Below, in pieces: positions 46,929 to 57,071 of a DNA stretch of 64,000 nt (position 1 is the first letter of the stretch; every line of letters begins with the position of its first letter). Both the position numbers and the translations under genes were made by a program. The stretch is from contig NZ_AVBG01000001.1 in the NCBI RefSeq assembly GCF_000770675.1, positions 62,001 through 126,000 of the forward strand. The letters run 5' to 3'. The stretch is from Pontibacillus chungwhensis BH030062 (GTDB lineage: Bacteria; Bacillota; Bacilli; Bacillales; BH030062). The notes beneath the pieces are model-generated. The model ran no database searches and was not told the DNA's origin. It worked only from the letters and a program-made list of their open reading frames with translations.

Positions 46929-47708
46929 ATGAAATTATTAGATCGAGCACGCAATATTAACTCAATGCTGCAAAAAACTACAGGTAAATCCGTCAACTTT
47001 AACGATATGTCTGAGACGCTTCGTGATGCGATTGGAGCAAACACATATATCGTAAGTCGAAGAGGTAAACTGTTAGGTTTCGCTATTAAGCAAGAAATTG
47101 AAAACGACCGCATGAAAAGTATGTTAGCTGAGCGTCAGTTCCCAGAAGAGTATACTCAAAACTTGTTCTCTATCAATGAAACAACTCCAAATCTGGACAT
47201 TGATCACCCGCTGACTGCATTTCCAGTTGAGAACCGTGAATTATTCCAACAAGGGTTGACCACTGTTGTTCCTATTATCGGTGGGGGTGAGCGAATCGGT
47301 ACCCTTATTCTTAGTCGGTTAACTGAAAGTTTCAACGACGATGATCTTCTGCTAGGTGAGTACGGAGCTACTGTTGTAGGTATGGAAATCCTTCACGAGA
47401 AAACAGAAGAGATTGAAGTAGAAGCTAGAAGCAAAGCTGTCGTGCAGATGGCGATCAGCTCATTATCTTATAGTGAATTAGAAGCAATTGAACACATCTT
47501 TGAAGAGTTAGAAGGAAATGAAGGGTTGCTTGTTGCGAGTAAAATTGCTGATCGTGTTGGAATTACACGTTCAGTGATTGTAAATGCTCTTCGTAAATTA
47601 GAAAGTGCTGGCGTTATTGAGTCACGCTCACTAGGAATGAAAGGAACGTATATTAAAGTCCTAAACGACAAGTTCCTTGTCGAATTACAAAATATGCGTT
47701 TAAACTAA
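46929..47708 (+). CDS. codY: GTP- and branched-chain amino acid-sensing repressor CodY
   Basis: Global nutritional regulator. N-terminal GAF domain (about 1-155) binds isoleucine, leucine and valine; C-terminal winged helix with [20 protein letters not shown] (about residues 200-222) and the Gly-Leu-Lys-like wing [12 protein letters not shown]. 259 residues, as in B. subtilis. AGGAGGATCAAT before ATG. Ends at a strong terminator. Confidence 0.98.
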   Translation: MKLLDRARNINSMLQKTTGKSVNFNDMSETLRDAIGANTYIVSRRGKLLGFAIKQEIENDRMKSMLAERQFPEEYTQNLFSINETTPNLDIDHPLTAFPVENRELFQQGLTTVVPIIGGGERIGTLILSRLTESFNDDDLLLGEYGATVVGMEILHEKTEEIEVEARSKAVVQMAISSLSYSELEAIEHIFEELEGNEGLLVASKIADRVGITRSVIVNALRKLESAGVIESRSLGMKGTYIKVLNDKFLVELQNMRLN

Positions 47709-47721
47709 GGGAACTTATTCC

Positions 47722-47759
47722 AAAAAACCAGCCCCCATACGGAGGGGCTGGTTTTTTTT
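47722..47759 (+). terminator. Terminator after codY
   Basis: AAAAAACCAGCCCC pairs with GGGGCTGGTTTTTT, with an extra T run. Confidence 0.93.
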
Positions 47760-48062
47760 GTATGAATCCACAAAAATTGTTTAGAAATAGTTAAATTACC
47801 TTTTTCGACATTTTCTTTCATTCGTACCTATGTCATAATGGAACATAGATGTGGCGAATAAACGTTAATAATATGATAACTAACCTTTTACAGGGCCTTT
47901 TTTACTATGCATGAGGACTAAATGACTAATAATATTCCAATTTCCTTGACAAATCATGTATAAATAGGGAATCCATCTCATGGACAAAAATTCGACGTTT
48001 TCTTACAATTAGCATTATGTAGGTCTGGATACTTATTTTTCTATAAAAAAGGAGGGATTCAG
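47760..48062. other. Region upstream of the fla/che operon
   Basis: About 300 AT-rich bases without a gene. It should hold the fla/che promoter(s). TTGACA at 47946 has no -10 at 17 bases; TTCGAC-16-CATTAT nearer the gene is weak; no sigma-D TAAA/GCCGATAT pair is convincing. A long leader is possible. Confidence 0.35.
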
Positions 48063-48455
48063 ATGACAATGTTCGGTGGTACAATCCAAACCCTAGAGAA
48101 ATCTATGGACTATGCTTCACTTAAGAACAAAACAATAAGTAATAATATTGCTAATGTTGACACACCTAATTACAAAGCTAAAGATGTACAGTTTAAAGAT
48201 GTCTTCAGCGAGCAAATGAGCTCAATTGATGCTAAACGGACTAATAGTAAACATATTCCCTTTTCTTCCACTAGTACTTCCCGTTTTTCAGTAACTTCAA
48301 ACGGAAGTACGCAGTATAATCACAATGGAAATAACGTGGATATAGATCAGGAAATGTCTGATCTCGCTAAGAACCAAATTTATTACCAAGCATTGGTTGA
48401 TCGATTGAATGGTAAGTTCAGAAGTTTAGAGTCTGTTATTAAGGGAGGAAGATAA
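48063..48455 (+). CDS. flgB: Flagellar basal-body rod protein FlgB
   Basis: Proximal rod subunit. N-terminal rod signature KNKTISNNIANVDTPNYKAK (near residues 21-40) and C-terminal heptad helix. 130 residues. AAAAGGAGGGATTCAG before ATG. First gene of the fla/che operon, two bases before flgC. Confidence 0.96.
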   Translation: MTMFGGTIQTLEKSMDYASLKNKTISNNIANVDTPNYKAKDVQFKDVFSEQMSSIDAKRTNSKHIPFSSTSTSRFSVTSNGSTQYNHNGNNVDIDQEMSDLAKNQIYYQALVDRLNGKFRSLESVIKGGR

Positions 48456-48457
48456 CG

Positions 48458-48913
48458 TTGGGAATATTTAATTCGTTTAATGCAAGTGCTAGTGCCTTGA
48501 CGGCTCAACGCCTTAGAATGGATGTTATTTCATCAAACCTATCAAATGCAGAGACAACTAGGGCAACACAAACCGAAGATGGACAATGGGAACCCTACAG
48601 AAGAAAAATGGTAGAGTTTCAACCTAAAGGGGAAACATTTCAATCTCATTTACAAAAGGCAATGGGATCAGGAAAAACTCCTGCTGAAGGTGTTAAGGTG
48701 ACTGAAATCCAAGAGGATGAATCTCCTTTTAAAATGGTGCATAACCCTGATCATCCAGACGCAGATGAAAATGGGTATGTTGCTATGCCTAATGTGGACC
48801 CATTAAAAGAGATGGTTGATCTAATGAGTGCTACCAGGTCATACGAAGCAAATGTTACAGCTGTTAATGCTAGTAAGAGTATGTTGATGAAAGCCTTAGA
48901 GATCGGTCGATAA
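48458..48913 (+). CDS. flgC: Flagellar basal-body rod protein FlgC
   Basis: Rod subunit of 151 residues. ASALTAQRLRMDVISSNLSN near the N-terminus and MVDLMSATRSYEANVTAVNA at the C-terminus are family marks. TTG start with AAGGGAGGAAGATAACG before it. Follows flgB by two bases. Confidence 0.96.
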   Translation: MGIFNSFNASASALTAQRLRMDVISSNLSNAETTRATQTEDGQWEPYRRKMVEFQPKGETFQSHLQKAMGSGKTPAEGVKVTEIQEDESPFKMVHNPDHPDADENGYVAMPNVDPLKEMVDLMSATRSYEANVTAVNASKSMLMKALEIGR

Positions 48914-48936
48914 GAAATGAAAGGGCGTGGTTAAGT

Positions 48937-49239
48937 ATGGAACCCGTAGTATTAAAAGCTAGTCAAGCACCCTTACAGACTTCTCAAGATATGAAAAAAA
49001 TTTCACCACAAGAAGCGCAATCGGCTTTTGCAACTAGCTTAAAAAATGCAGTGAAAACTGTAAATAATGCACAGGTTGAGTCCAATATTAAAACACAGCA
49101 ACTTGCTAAAGGGGAAATTGATAATCTTCACGATGTGATGATTGCTTCTAAAAAAGCTAGTATTACCTTACAAACTGCTGTTGAAGTTCAAGGGAAAGCG
49201 ATAGATGCTTACAAAGAAATAATGAGAATGCAAGTATAA
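48937..49239 (+). CDS. fliE: Flagellar hook-basal body complex protein FliE
   Basis: Joins MS ring and rod. 100 residues; C-terminal LHDVMIASKKASITLQTAVE then VQGKAIDAYKEIMRMQV matches FliE. ATG follows AAAGGGCGTGGTTAAGT. Confidence 0.94.
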   Translation: MEPVVLKASQAPLQTSQDMKKISPQEAQSAFATSLKNAVKTVNNAQVESNIKTQQLAKGEIDNLHDVMIASKKASITLQTAVEVQGKAIDAYKEIMRMQV

Positions 49240-49310
49240 CTTAATTAAACATCATACATAGAATGAAAGGTACTAAAATGAGTTAGATGATGTTCAGCAC
49301 GGGGGCTATT

Positions 49311-50918
49311 ATGAGAGAAAAGCTACAAGATTATAAATACAAGACTAGCGAATTTTGGAAGGGGCGCAGCTTGCCTCAGAAGAGCATCATGGTGGGTGCT
49401 ATTGTAGGTTTATTAGCGCTTATTGTTGGAGCTAGCCTTTTTGCCTCTAATCCAAAGTTGGTTCCTCTATATAATGATCTATCAGTACAAGAAGTAGGGC
49501 AAATAAAAGAGGAGCTTGATGCTAGAGGGGTGAAATATGAACTGGGGAATCAAGGTACAACAGTTATGGTGCCAGAAGCTACTGTAGATGGCTTACTTGT
49601 TGACTTGGCTGCTCAAGGTCTTCCTGATAGTGGTAGCATTGACTATGGTTTTTTCAGCGATAATACTTCTTGGGGAATGACAGATAATGAGTTTGATGTT
49701 ATGAAACTAGATGCCATGCAAACAGAATTATCCTCTTTAATGAAACAAATTGAGGGGATTGAGAACGCTAAGGTTATGATAAACATGCCCAAAGATAAGA
49801 TCTTTGTTGGTGAGCAGGAGCAAACTGCATCAGCCTCAATCGTCGTCAACGTAAATCAAGGCTACCAACTAAAAGAAGATCAAATACAATCGTTGTATCA
49901 TCTTGTTTCTAAAGCGATCCCAAATCTCCCTACTGATAATATCGCCATAATGGATCAAAACTTTAAGTATTTTGACCCAAAAAAGTCTGGTTCAATAGCC
50001 TCAGGTCAATCATATGAATACCAACAAACCGTAAAAGATGATATACAAAGTGATATTCAAAGGCGCGTCCAGCAGATGCTTGGCATGATGATGGGACAAG
50101 ATAAAGTTATGGTATCTGTCACAGCCGATGTAGACTTCACTCAAGAAAAGCGAACTGAAAATCTTGTCCAGCCAACTGAAGAGGGAGAAGAAGGTCTTCC
50201 TGTTAGCGTTGAACGTATTACAGAAACTTATACAGGTGATCCTGGTGATGTGAATGCTGGTGGTACGGTTAATCCTGATGGCGATGTTCCTGCTTATCAA
50301 GGTGAAGATGGGGAAGCAGGAAACGGTGACTATGAAATGATGAAAGAAACGATTAATAATGAGTTTAATCGAATACAACGTAACATAGTCGAATCCCCTT
50401 ACAAAATTAGAGACCTGGGTATTCAAGTAGCTGTCGATCAAAATAAAGAGGCTAATCAAGATGATGGGGCTATTCAGCAACTATCAACAGAGGAGCAGGC
50501 TACATTATCGGAGAGTATTACATCTATTTTAAGCTCAATCGTTTCGACAAGTATCGATGAAGAATACGGCCCTGTTGAGCCAGAGAACAAAGTTTCAATT
50601 GTCTTTCAAGAGTTTAACGGAAAACCTCAATTTAATCCTGAAACATCGCCCGTTATACCTGTGTGGGCTTACGTTACGGGAGGGATCTTACTTGTAGTTA
50701 TTGCAAGCTTAATGTGGACGTTATTAAGAAAAGGCCGTAAAAAGGAAGACTTAACAGAAGAGTACGTTGAGCGAGACCGAACTCCGGTTGAGGTTCCTGC
50801 TATGGAAGAACCAGAAGAAACAGAAAGTTCTGTGCGACGCAAACAACTAGAACGTATGGCAAAAGAGAAACCAGAAGACTTTGCTAAGTTATTACGTTCA
50901 TGGATCGCCGAAGACTAG
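49311..50918 (+). CDS. fliF: Flagellar MS-ring protein FliF
   Basis: Forms the MS ring in the membrane. From ATG 49311 (MREKLQDYKYKTSEFWKGRS, GGGGG five bases before) it has 535 residues. First membrane helix about residues 24-43, periplasmic-side ring-building domains (LVPLYNDLSVQEVGQIKEEL; MQTELSSLMKQIEGIENAKV), a low-complexity loop rich in Gly/Asp/Glu (about 290-330), second helix about 448-470, and a cytoplasmic tail for FliG. An earlier ATG (49287) lacks a good ribosome-binding site. Confidence 0.95.
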   Translation: MREKLQDYKYKTSEFWKGRSLPQKSIMVGAIVGLLALIVGASLFASNPKLVPLYNDLSVQEVGQIKEELDARGVKYELGNQGTTVMVPEATVDGLLVDLAAQGLPDSGSIDYGFFSDNTSWGMTDNEFDVMKLDAMQTELSSLMKQIEGIENAKVMINMPKDKIFVGEQEQTASASIVVNVNQGYQLKEDQIQSLYHLVSKAIPNLPTDNIAIMDQNFKYFDPKKSGSIASGQSYEYQQTVKDDIQSDIQRRVQQMLGMMMGQDKVMVSVTADVDFTQEKRTENLVQPTEEGEEGLPVSVERITETYTGDPGDVNAGGTVNPDGDVPAYQGEDGEAGNGDYEMMKETINNEFNRIQRNIVESPYKIRDLGIQVAVDQNKEANQDDGAIQQLSTEEQATLSESITSILSSIVSTSIDEEYGPVEPENKVSIVFQEFNGKPQFNPETSPVIPVWAYVTGGILLVVIASLMWTLLRKGRKKEDLTEEYVERDRTPVEVPAMEEPEETESSVRRKQLERMAKEKPEDFAKLLRSWIAED

Positions 50919-50930
50919 GAGTGAGTATAT

Positions 50931-51944
50931 ATGGCAAAGCATAAACAAGGACTATCAGGCAGACAAAAAGCGGCCGTTCTCCTCATATCTTTAGGTCCGG
51001 ATGTTTCAGCGCAAGTATATAAACATTTGACGGAAGAAGAGATCGAGAAGCTGACACTAGAAATTTCGTCTGTCAAAAAAGTCGAACCTGATCAAAAAGA
51101 AGAGATACTAGATCAATTCCACCAAATTGCCCTAGCGCAAGATTACATTACCCAAGGTGGCATTGGCTATGCTAAAACGGTTTTGGAAAAGGCACTTGGA
51201 GACAAAGAAGCTTCTGCTATTATTAATCGGTTAACCTCTTCCCTTCAGGTTAAACCATTCGATTTTGCGAGGAAGGCAGATCCTTCTCAAATATTAAATT
51301 TTATACAAAATGAGCACCCTCAAACGATTGCGCTCATTTTATCATATTTAGATTCAGAGCAATCAGCACAAATTCTGTCAGAACTTCCTCAAGAAATGCA
51401 AGCAGACATTGCAAGAAGAATTGCCATTATGGATTCTACTTCTCCTGAAGTGATCAATGAAGTCGAACAAATTCTTGAAAGAAAGCTTTCGGCAACTGTT
51501 ACACAAGATTATACCCAAACAGGTGGCATTGAAGCTGTTGTCAATGTATTAAATGGTGTAGATCGAAGTACAGAACGAACGATACTAGATTCATTAGAAA
51601 TTCAAGATCCTGAACTAGCTGAAGAAATTAAGAAGCGCATGTTTGTCTTTGAAGATATCGTTACGCTTGACAATCGAGCAATTCAGCGTGTCATTCGAGA
51701 TGCAGATAATGAAGATTTGATGCTCTCATTAAAAGTTGCTAGCGAAGAAGTAAAAGAAGTTGTGTTTAAAAACATGTCTTCTCGCATGAGTGAAACATTC
51801 CAGGAAGAGATGGAATATATGGGACCAGTTCGCTTGCGTGACGTTGAAGAATCTCAAACCCGAATCGTTTCCATTATTAGGAGATTAGAAGAGGTTGGAG
51901 AGATTGTCATCGCACGCGGCGGAGGTGACGATATCATTGTATAA
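50931..51944 (+). CDS. fliG: Flagellar motor switch protein FliG
   Basis: C-ring protein that interacts with the stator. Armadillo-like middle with EHPQTIALILSYLDSEQSAQ, and C-terminal charged torque helix FEDIVTLDNRAIQRVIRDAD and MGPVRLRDVEESQ. 337 residues. GGAGTGAGTATAT before ATG. Its 3' end overlaps the fliH start by eight bases. Confidence 0.97.
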   Translation: MAKHKQGLSGRQKAAVLLISLGPDVSAQVYKHLTEEEIEKLTLEISSVKKVEPDQKEEILDQFHQIALAQDYITQGGIGYAKTVLEKALGDKEASAIINRLTSSLQVKPFDFARKADPSQILNFIQNEHPQTIALILSYLDSEQSAQILSELPQEMQADIARRIAIMDSTSPEVINEVEQILERKLSATVTQDYTQTGGIEAVVNVLNGVDRSTERTILDSLEIQDPELAEEIKKRMFVFEDIVTLDNRAIQRVIRDADNEDLMLSLKVASEEVKEVVFKNMSSRMSETFQEEMEYMGPVRLRDVEESQTRIVSIIRRLEEVGEIVIARGGGDDIIV

Positions 51945-52701
51945 CCATAACAACAAAACGGGTCGTGTAATTGGAATAAAACCGATATGTCATGAAACTT
52001 ATGTATCTGAGTCCAACACTTCTCCTGAACAATCTTCGAAGCTAGCATCATCACTTATTCAAGAAGCTAATGAGAAAAAAGATTATGCTAATCAAATACT
52101 TCGTGATGCCAAAGAGAAATCTGACCGTCTTTTAAAAGAAACAGAAGAAAAAATTAAATCACTTCAGAACGATTGGGAAACTGAAAAAGATGAGTTAATA
52201 GAATCAACAAAGAAGTGGGCATTCAAAGAAGGATTTGAAACGGGTGAACAAGAGGCTTTCCGGCAGTATGAGGAGCTTATTCAAAAAGCACAAGAAACGA
52301 TAAACCAAGCGAACTTGGATTACCGCTCCAAAATTGAAAATAGCGAAGAAGCCATTCTTCATTTAAGTATGAAAGCCGCATCTAAGATTTTGAATCAAAC
52401 GCTAGTAGATAATCCAGAAAGCTATTTGCCTATTGTGAGAGCTGTCATTGAAGAAGGAAATAATGGAGATCAGCTTCAAGTTTATGTACATCCTGATCAA
52501 TATGAACAAATTTTAGAACAAAAATCTGAATTACAACTAATATTGGATCACCAAGCTGAACTTTCCATTTACCCGAAAACAAATTTAAAGCCATTCCAAT
52601 GTTATCTAGAATCATCCTATGGGAGAGTAGATGTAAGCATCGACAGTCAATTAGAAGAGCTGCGTGTAAAGTTGTTTCGTTTACTCGAGGAGGGCAAATA
52701 G
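51937..52701 (+). CDS. fliH: Flagellar assembly protein FliH
   Basis: Stator and regulator of the FliI ATPase. Charged coiled coil (about residues 30-125) followed by the FliH/V-ATPase E-like C-terminal domain (ILHLSMKAASKILNQTLVDN; SYGRVDVSIDSQLEELRVKL). TTG 51937 is chosen because GGAGGTGA within fliG lies eight bases upstream; 254 residues. An upstream frame start at 51895 lies within fliG and is unsupported. Confidence 0.88.
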   Translation: MYNHNNKTGRVIGIKPICHETYVSESNTSPEQSSKLASSLIQEANEKKDYANQILRDAKEKSDRLLKETEEKIKSLQNDWETEKDELIESTKKWAFKEGFETGEQEAFRQYEELIQKAQETINQANLDYRSKIENSEEAILHLSMKAASKILNQTLVDNPESYLPIVRAVIEEGNNGDQLQVYVHPDQYEQILEQKSELQLILDHQAELSIYPKTNLKPFQCYLESSYGRVDVSIDSQLEELRVKLFRLLEEGK

Positions 52702-54024
52702 GTGAATGTAAGTCATTTATTGGATGCTATTAATGAACTTGATACATATAAGCGATATGGAAAAATTGTAAGAGTCGTTGGTTTAATGATTGAGTCAAAA
52801 GGACCTGAGGCAAGTGTTGGCGAGGTTTGTGTCATTCACTCAAGCCCTAAAAAAGGTGAGACGATACTCGCTGAGGTTGTAGGATTCTCTGAGGAAAAAG
52901 TTCTTCTTATGCCCTACTCAGAAATTACGGATATTGCTCCTGGTTGTTTAGTAGAAGCTACAGGTGAGCCTCTTCAAGTGAAAGTAGGCAGGGGAATGGT
53001 CGGTCAGGTTCTCGATTCCCTTGGGAGATCGATGTATGAATCAGCTTCCTTAAAGGGGTTAAGACCTTATCCAACTGATCAATCACCTCCAAATCCATTA
53101 TCCAGACCTCCAATCGAAGAGCCTATACAAGTAGGTGTTCGGTCTATTGATACATTACTGACGGTAGGGAAAGGGCAGCGTGTGGGCATCTTCGCAGGTA
53201 GTGGTGTTGGGAAGAGTACTTTGATGGGCATGATTGCCAGAAACAGTGGGGCTGATATTAATGTGATTGCTTTAATCGGAGAACGTGGTCGTGAAGTAAG
53301 AGAATTTATCGAAAGGGACCTCGGTGAAGAAGGGTTAAAGAAATCTATTGTAGTAGTTGCTACATCTGATCAACCTGCTCTTATGAGAATTAAAGGGGCC
53401 TACACCGCTACTGCAATTAGTGAGTACTTCCGAGATTTAGGGTACGACGTGAACCTTATGATGGATTCTGTTACAAGAGTGGCAATGGCACAAAGAGAGG
53501 TGGGGCTCGCAACAGGTGAACCTCCTACAACCAAAGGCTACACTCCTTCAGTATTTGCAATCTTGCCGAAACTCCTTGAGCGCACAGGTACGAATGCGTC
53601 TGGATCTATTACAGCCTTTTATACGGTTCTAGTAGATGGAGATGATATGAATGAACCGATCGCCGACACGGTGAGAGGTATACTTGACGGCCACTTTGTT
53701 TTAGATCGGAAATTAGCTGAACAAGGTCAGTTTCCTGCTATCAATGTATTAAAATCAATTAGTCGTGTTATGAATCATGTGGCAGACTCGGAGCATTTAG
53801 ACGCAGCTGTAAGGATGAGAAATCTTCTAGCAACCTATGAGGAAAACCAAGAACTGATTCAAATTGGCGCGTACCGAAAAGGAAGTTCAAAAGAAGTAGA
53901 TGAAGCTATTGAATACCATCCAAAACTTATCTCTTTCTTAAAACAAGGAACTCATGAGCCAGTACAGAATGTTGAGGCCGTTGAACAACTTATTCAATTA
54001 GTAGGTCGAGGTGGTCAAGGATGA
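52702..54024 (+). CDS. fliI: Flagellum-specific ATPase FliI
   Basis: Export ATPase. Walker A GIFAGSGVGKSTLMGM near residue 165, GERGREVREFIERDLGEEGL, Walker B region VNLMMDSVTRVAMAQREVGL and TKGYTPSVFAILPKLLERTG. 440 residues. GTG start after GAGGAGGGCAAATAG. Overlaps fliJ by four bases (ATGA). Confidence 0.97.
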   Translation: MNVSHLLDAINELDTYKRYGKIVRVVGLMIESKGPEASVGEVCVIHSSPKKGETILAEVVGFSEEKVLLMPYSEITDIAPGCLVEATGEPLQVKVGRGMVGQVLDSLGRSMYESASLKGLRPYPTDQSPPNPLSRPPIEEPIQVGVRSIDTLLTVGKGQRVGIFAGSGVGKSTLMGMIARNSGADINVIALIGERGREVREFIERDLGEEGLKKSIVVVATSDQPALMRIKGAYTATAISEYFRDLGYDVNLMMDSVTRVAMAQREVGLATGEPPTTKGYTPSVFAILPKLLERTGTNASGSITAFYTVLVDGDDMNEPIADTVRGILDGHFVLDRKLAEQGQFPAINVLKSISRVMNHVADSEHLDAAVRMRNLLATYEENQELIQIGAYRKGSSKEVDEAIEYHPKLISFLKQGTHEPVQNVEAVEQLIQLVGRGGQG

Positions 54025-54464
54025 CAAGCTTAAGTGCATTTCATAAGCTATTAGATTTAAAAGAAAAGGATAAGCACGTCGCTCAAAAAAATTATCAAGA
54101 TGCCATGGATCAATTTGAGTATGTGGCAACCCGTCTTTATGAATTATTAAAGAAAAAAGAGGACAAGGAAGCTGCTTATCAATCATCAGTAAAAAAAGGA
54201 TTAAGCATTATAGATTTAAATAACTATCACACATATGTAGAGCAGCTATCTAAACAGATAGAGCAGCTCCAACACCAAGTTCATGATGCAAGAAATGAAA
54301 TGGAACAGAAGCAAATGGAACTATCAGAATCCCATATCGAATATAAAAAGTATGAAATTCTAATCAATCAAAAGGTTGAACAAAGAGAGTTAGAGCAAGT
54401 AGCAATTGATAAGAAAATGATGGATGAAATATCAGTCCAACAATATATTAATCAAGGAAATTAG
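54021..54464 (+). CDS. fliJ: Flagellar export chaperone FliJ
   Basis: 147-residue coiled-coil protein starting MTSLSAFHKLLDLKEKDKH, with long charged helices throughout, as in FliJ. Coupled to fliI by overlap. Confidence 0.9.
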   Translation: MTSLSAFHKLLDLKEKDKHVAQKNYQDAMDQFEYVATRLYELLKKKEDKEAAYQSSVKKGLSIIDLNNYHTYVEQLSKQIEQLQHQVHDARNEMEQKQMELSESHIEYKKYEILINQKVEQRELEQVAIDKKMMDEISVQQYINQGN

Positions 54465-54473
54465 GTGTAAATC

Positions 54474-55046
54474 GTGGCTATTTCTGAAAAGCCAAAACAA
54501 AAATCAAGTAAAGTTCAATGGTTTGTGTTTGTGATCCTAATTCCACTAATCTTAGCTGTTACTGTAGCCCTTATTATTATGACTGTAGCAGGTGTCAATA
54601 TATTTGAGAAAACAAAGCAGTTTGCTGATGATGTACCACGCGTATCCTCATTACTGAATACTGAAACTAAAAATGAATCAGATGGTCAAACTGTGGAATT
54701 ACAGGCAACAATTGAAGACCAAAATGCTCAACTTGATGAACTAAAGTCTCAACTCACTGTAAAAGATGAAAAGATTGAAGAATTAAATAATGAAATTAAT
54801 CAATTGAACCAAGAGGTAAAAGATAAAAAGGTATCTGATAAGAATCAGGAGGAAATTTTGACAGATCTGTCTTCTTCCTTTAAAAAAATGGATCCAGAAC
54901 AAGCAGCTGCTATTTTGTCACAGCTTGATCAAGCATCCTCTGTTGATCTTTTAGAAAAGCTACCTAGCGATGAGCGGGGCAAAGTTTTAGCGGCACTAAA
55001 TCCAGAACAGGCAGCTAATTTAACAAGCGCGCTTATGAATAGGTAG
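54474..55046 (+). CDS. ylxF: YlxF/MotE-like flagellar operon protein
   Basis: 190 residues: cytoplasmic start, one membrane helix (about 19-41), coiled coil (about 70-115) and a C-terminal MgtE-N-like domain (FKKMDPEQAAAILSQLDQAS; DERGKVLAALNPEQAANLTS). It lies between fliJ and fliK as in B. subtilis ylxF. GTG start. MotE-like proteins help stabilise stators in some bacteria; role here inferred. Confidence 0.85.
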   Translation: MAISEKPKQKSSKVQWFVFVILIPLILAVTVALIIMTVAGVNIFEKTKQFADDVPRVSSLLNTETKNESDGQTVELQATIEDQNAQLDELKSQLTVKDEKIEELNNEINQLNQEVKDKKVSDKNQEEILTDLSSSFKKMDPEQAAAILSQLDQASSVDLLEKLPSDERGKVLAALNPEQAANLTSALMNR

Positions 55047-55080
55047 GTTGTTTTATGAATCTTTGAAAGGAGGTGAAGTC

Positions 55081-56574
55081 ATGAATGGAAGCGTTACTCT
55101 ACTAAAGCAAATAGGGGCAAATCTTAACGGAGCTAATCGATCATTAACATCTAATGCTAAGTCAGAAGAGGGGTTTGCAAACAAGTTGCAATCTTTACTT
55201 GGAGAGGTTTCTTCAAACAATCAAGGACAACAACCTTTGATGAAGCAAATTAAAGTTCTTTTGAACAAAGAAATGAACCCTGCTCAAATGGAAAAAGAGT
55301 TAAAAACACTAATTGATCAGCTCAAAGCATTTGTTCATTCTCTTCCTGGAGGAGATATGGCGCTTAATCAAGACAGTGCTCATCCAAATATGAGCACGCT
55401 TACTGAGGAGACAGATGTGGGGAGTCTCATCCAATCCCTTGAAAAAGCTTTAGAAACTGGGAACGATCGTAGTCTTTCTTTAGACAACAACTTGGTTGAA
55501 AATTTAGAAGCGCTTGAAGGATGGCTTTCAGATTTAGAAATTAATCTAGAATCGATTAATAAGAAAGATATTTCAATGCAGCTATCCATGTCATTAAGTA
55601 TGCCCCAATCAAAAATCTATTCATTCAACTTGTCAGAAACCGGAGATTTAAACCCTCTCATAAATGGAAAGGTTGAAAAGTTAGCGACTGAGCTTAAGGG
55701 GTTGCTACAAGATTTATCGACGTCTTTTACAGGGAACAAAGAGCAAAACCCACTTCAAATGTCCAAACAATTGAAAGAATTATACTCTATAGCCGAACAA
55801 CTAATAAAAATTGAGAAAAACAACCCAGCTTCAACTGAAGTTAAACAACTATTGCAACAAGTAAAGCAAGATACAACGTCACCAAAGGCTTTTGCAAGCT
55901 TCGAACAAGCATTAATGAATTTAAAGAGACGCTCAAACCTCTCCTTAACTAACAAATATAGTCAAAATGCCAAAGTAACATCAGCAGAGTTTGGTAAGTG
56001 GATGGAGAACTCATGGTCAAGGCTTGGGGACATTTCTGATTCTAAGAAAGAATCATCCTTAAAAACGATTTCGTTTTCTCCAGCTGGTGATGGAATTATG
56101 ACAAAGCAAGAGCAAATGGTTATAAAGTTGAATCCGAGTAACCAAAGTGATCAAAGTATGCCGAAACAATTAATAGAAGAGTTCCAAAAGATCATGAACC
56201 GAAGCCGTTTTAACATGAACAAAGCAGGGTCCCAACTTTCTATTAAATTGAACCCAGGTTCTCTAGGCGACATGATGGTAAAGATGACTCAACAAAATGG
56301 TGAGATGATGGTAAAAATCATGGTTAGTACCCAAGCTGCCAAAGAAATGCTAGAAGGGAATCTGAATCAGCTTCGTCACATGTTCACACCGAATCAGGTT
56401 CAAATAGAGAAGCAAGATCTCTCAACTCAAACAGACCAGTCGTTTACTTTTGAGAAAGAAGAAGACCAAGAGCAGGAAAAGGGAAGGCAACATGAGAAGT
56501 CTTCCGAAACTGCGAGTGAAGAAGATGATGAAGCGCAAAGTTTCCATGATGTATTAATGAACGAAAAGGTGTAG
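55081..56574 (+). CDS. fliK: Flagellar hook-length control protein FliK
   Basis: Molecular ruler that switches export specificity via FlhB. Low-conservation N-terminus and middle; C-terminal domain at about 370-450 with QLSIKLNPGSLGDMMVKMTQ and a following LNQLRHMFTPNQVQIEKQDL. 497 residues. ATG 55081 has AAAGGAGGTGAAGTC directly before; the frame continues upstream to 55048 without a ribosome-binding site. Confidence 0.9.
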   Translation: MNGSVTLLKQIGANLNGANRSLTSNAKSEEGFANKLQSLLGEVSSNNQGQQPLMKQIKVLLNKEMNPAQMEKELKTLIDQLKAFVHSLPGGDMALNQDSAHPNMSTLTEETDVGSLIQSLEKALETGNDRSLSLDNNLVENLEALEGWLSDLEINLESINKKDISMQLSMSLSMPQSKIYSFNLSETGDLNPLINGKVEKLATELKGLLQDLSTSFTGNKEQNPLQMSKQLKELYSIAEQLIKIEKNNPASTEVKQLLQQVKQDTTSPKAFASFEQALMNLKRRSNLSLTNKYSQNAKVTSAEFGKWMENSWSRLGDISDSKKESSLKTISFSPAGDGIMTKQEQMVIKLNPSNQSDQSMPKQLIEEFQKIMNRSRFNMNKAGSQLSIKLNPGSLGDMMVKMTQQNGEMMVKIMVSTQAAKEMLEGNLNQLRHMFTPNQVQIEKQDLSTQTDQSFTFEKEEDQEQEKGRQHEKSSETASEEDDEAQSFHDVLMNEKV

Positions 56575-56583
56575 GTGATAACG

Positions 56584-57033
56584 ATGACAACTATTGATCC
56601 TTCTCTTTATTTAAAGTCACAGCAACAAACTAGGTCAGTAGAAGCTGGTAGTAATAACGTGTTAGGAAAAGATGATTTTTTGAAGATATTGATGACTCAG
56701 CTTCAAAACCAAGACCCTACTAGTCCTATGAAAGATAAAGAATTTATCTCTCAAATGACTAGCTTCTCAACTTTGGAGCAAATGACAAATATGTCTACAG
56801 CCATCGAGAAGTTAACACAAGCACAGAATTTTGCACCAGTTGTAAAATATAGCTCTATGATAGGGAAGCAGGTTTCCTACGAGACTAAAAATGAAAATGG
56901 AACGGTAACAGGCGCGGAAACGAGTGAAGTTATGGCAGTTACAAAAAAACAAAATACAGTAGAGCTAGAACTTCGCAATGGTGAAAAGATATCTACAGAG
57001 CAAATCATGAGGGTTTCTGACCAGATGGACTAA
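56584..57033 (+). CDS. flgD: Flagellar hook assembly protein FlgD
   Basis: Hook cap protein. [20 protein letters not shown] and [20 protein letters not shown] are the FlgD N-terminal signature. About 149 residues, the short Gram-positive type. ATG 56584 or GTG 56575 are both possible. Confidence 0.94.
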   Translation: MTTIDPSLYLKSQQQTRSVEAGSNNVLGKDDFLKILMTQLQNQDPTSPMKDKEFISQMTSFSTLEQMTNMSTAIEKLTQAQNFAPVVKYSSMIGKQVSYETKNENGTVTGAETSEVMAVTKKQNTVELELRNGEKISTEQIMRVSDQMD

Positions 57034-57071
57034 ATGTAGAAACGAATTTTATCAGGAAAGAAGGAGGTAAC

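Noticed and set aside
47946-47960. TTGACA upstream of flgB as a promoter
   Set aside because: TATAAA follows after far fewer than 17 bases and no -10 lies at a proper distance.
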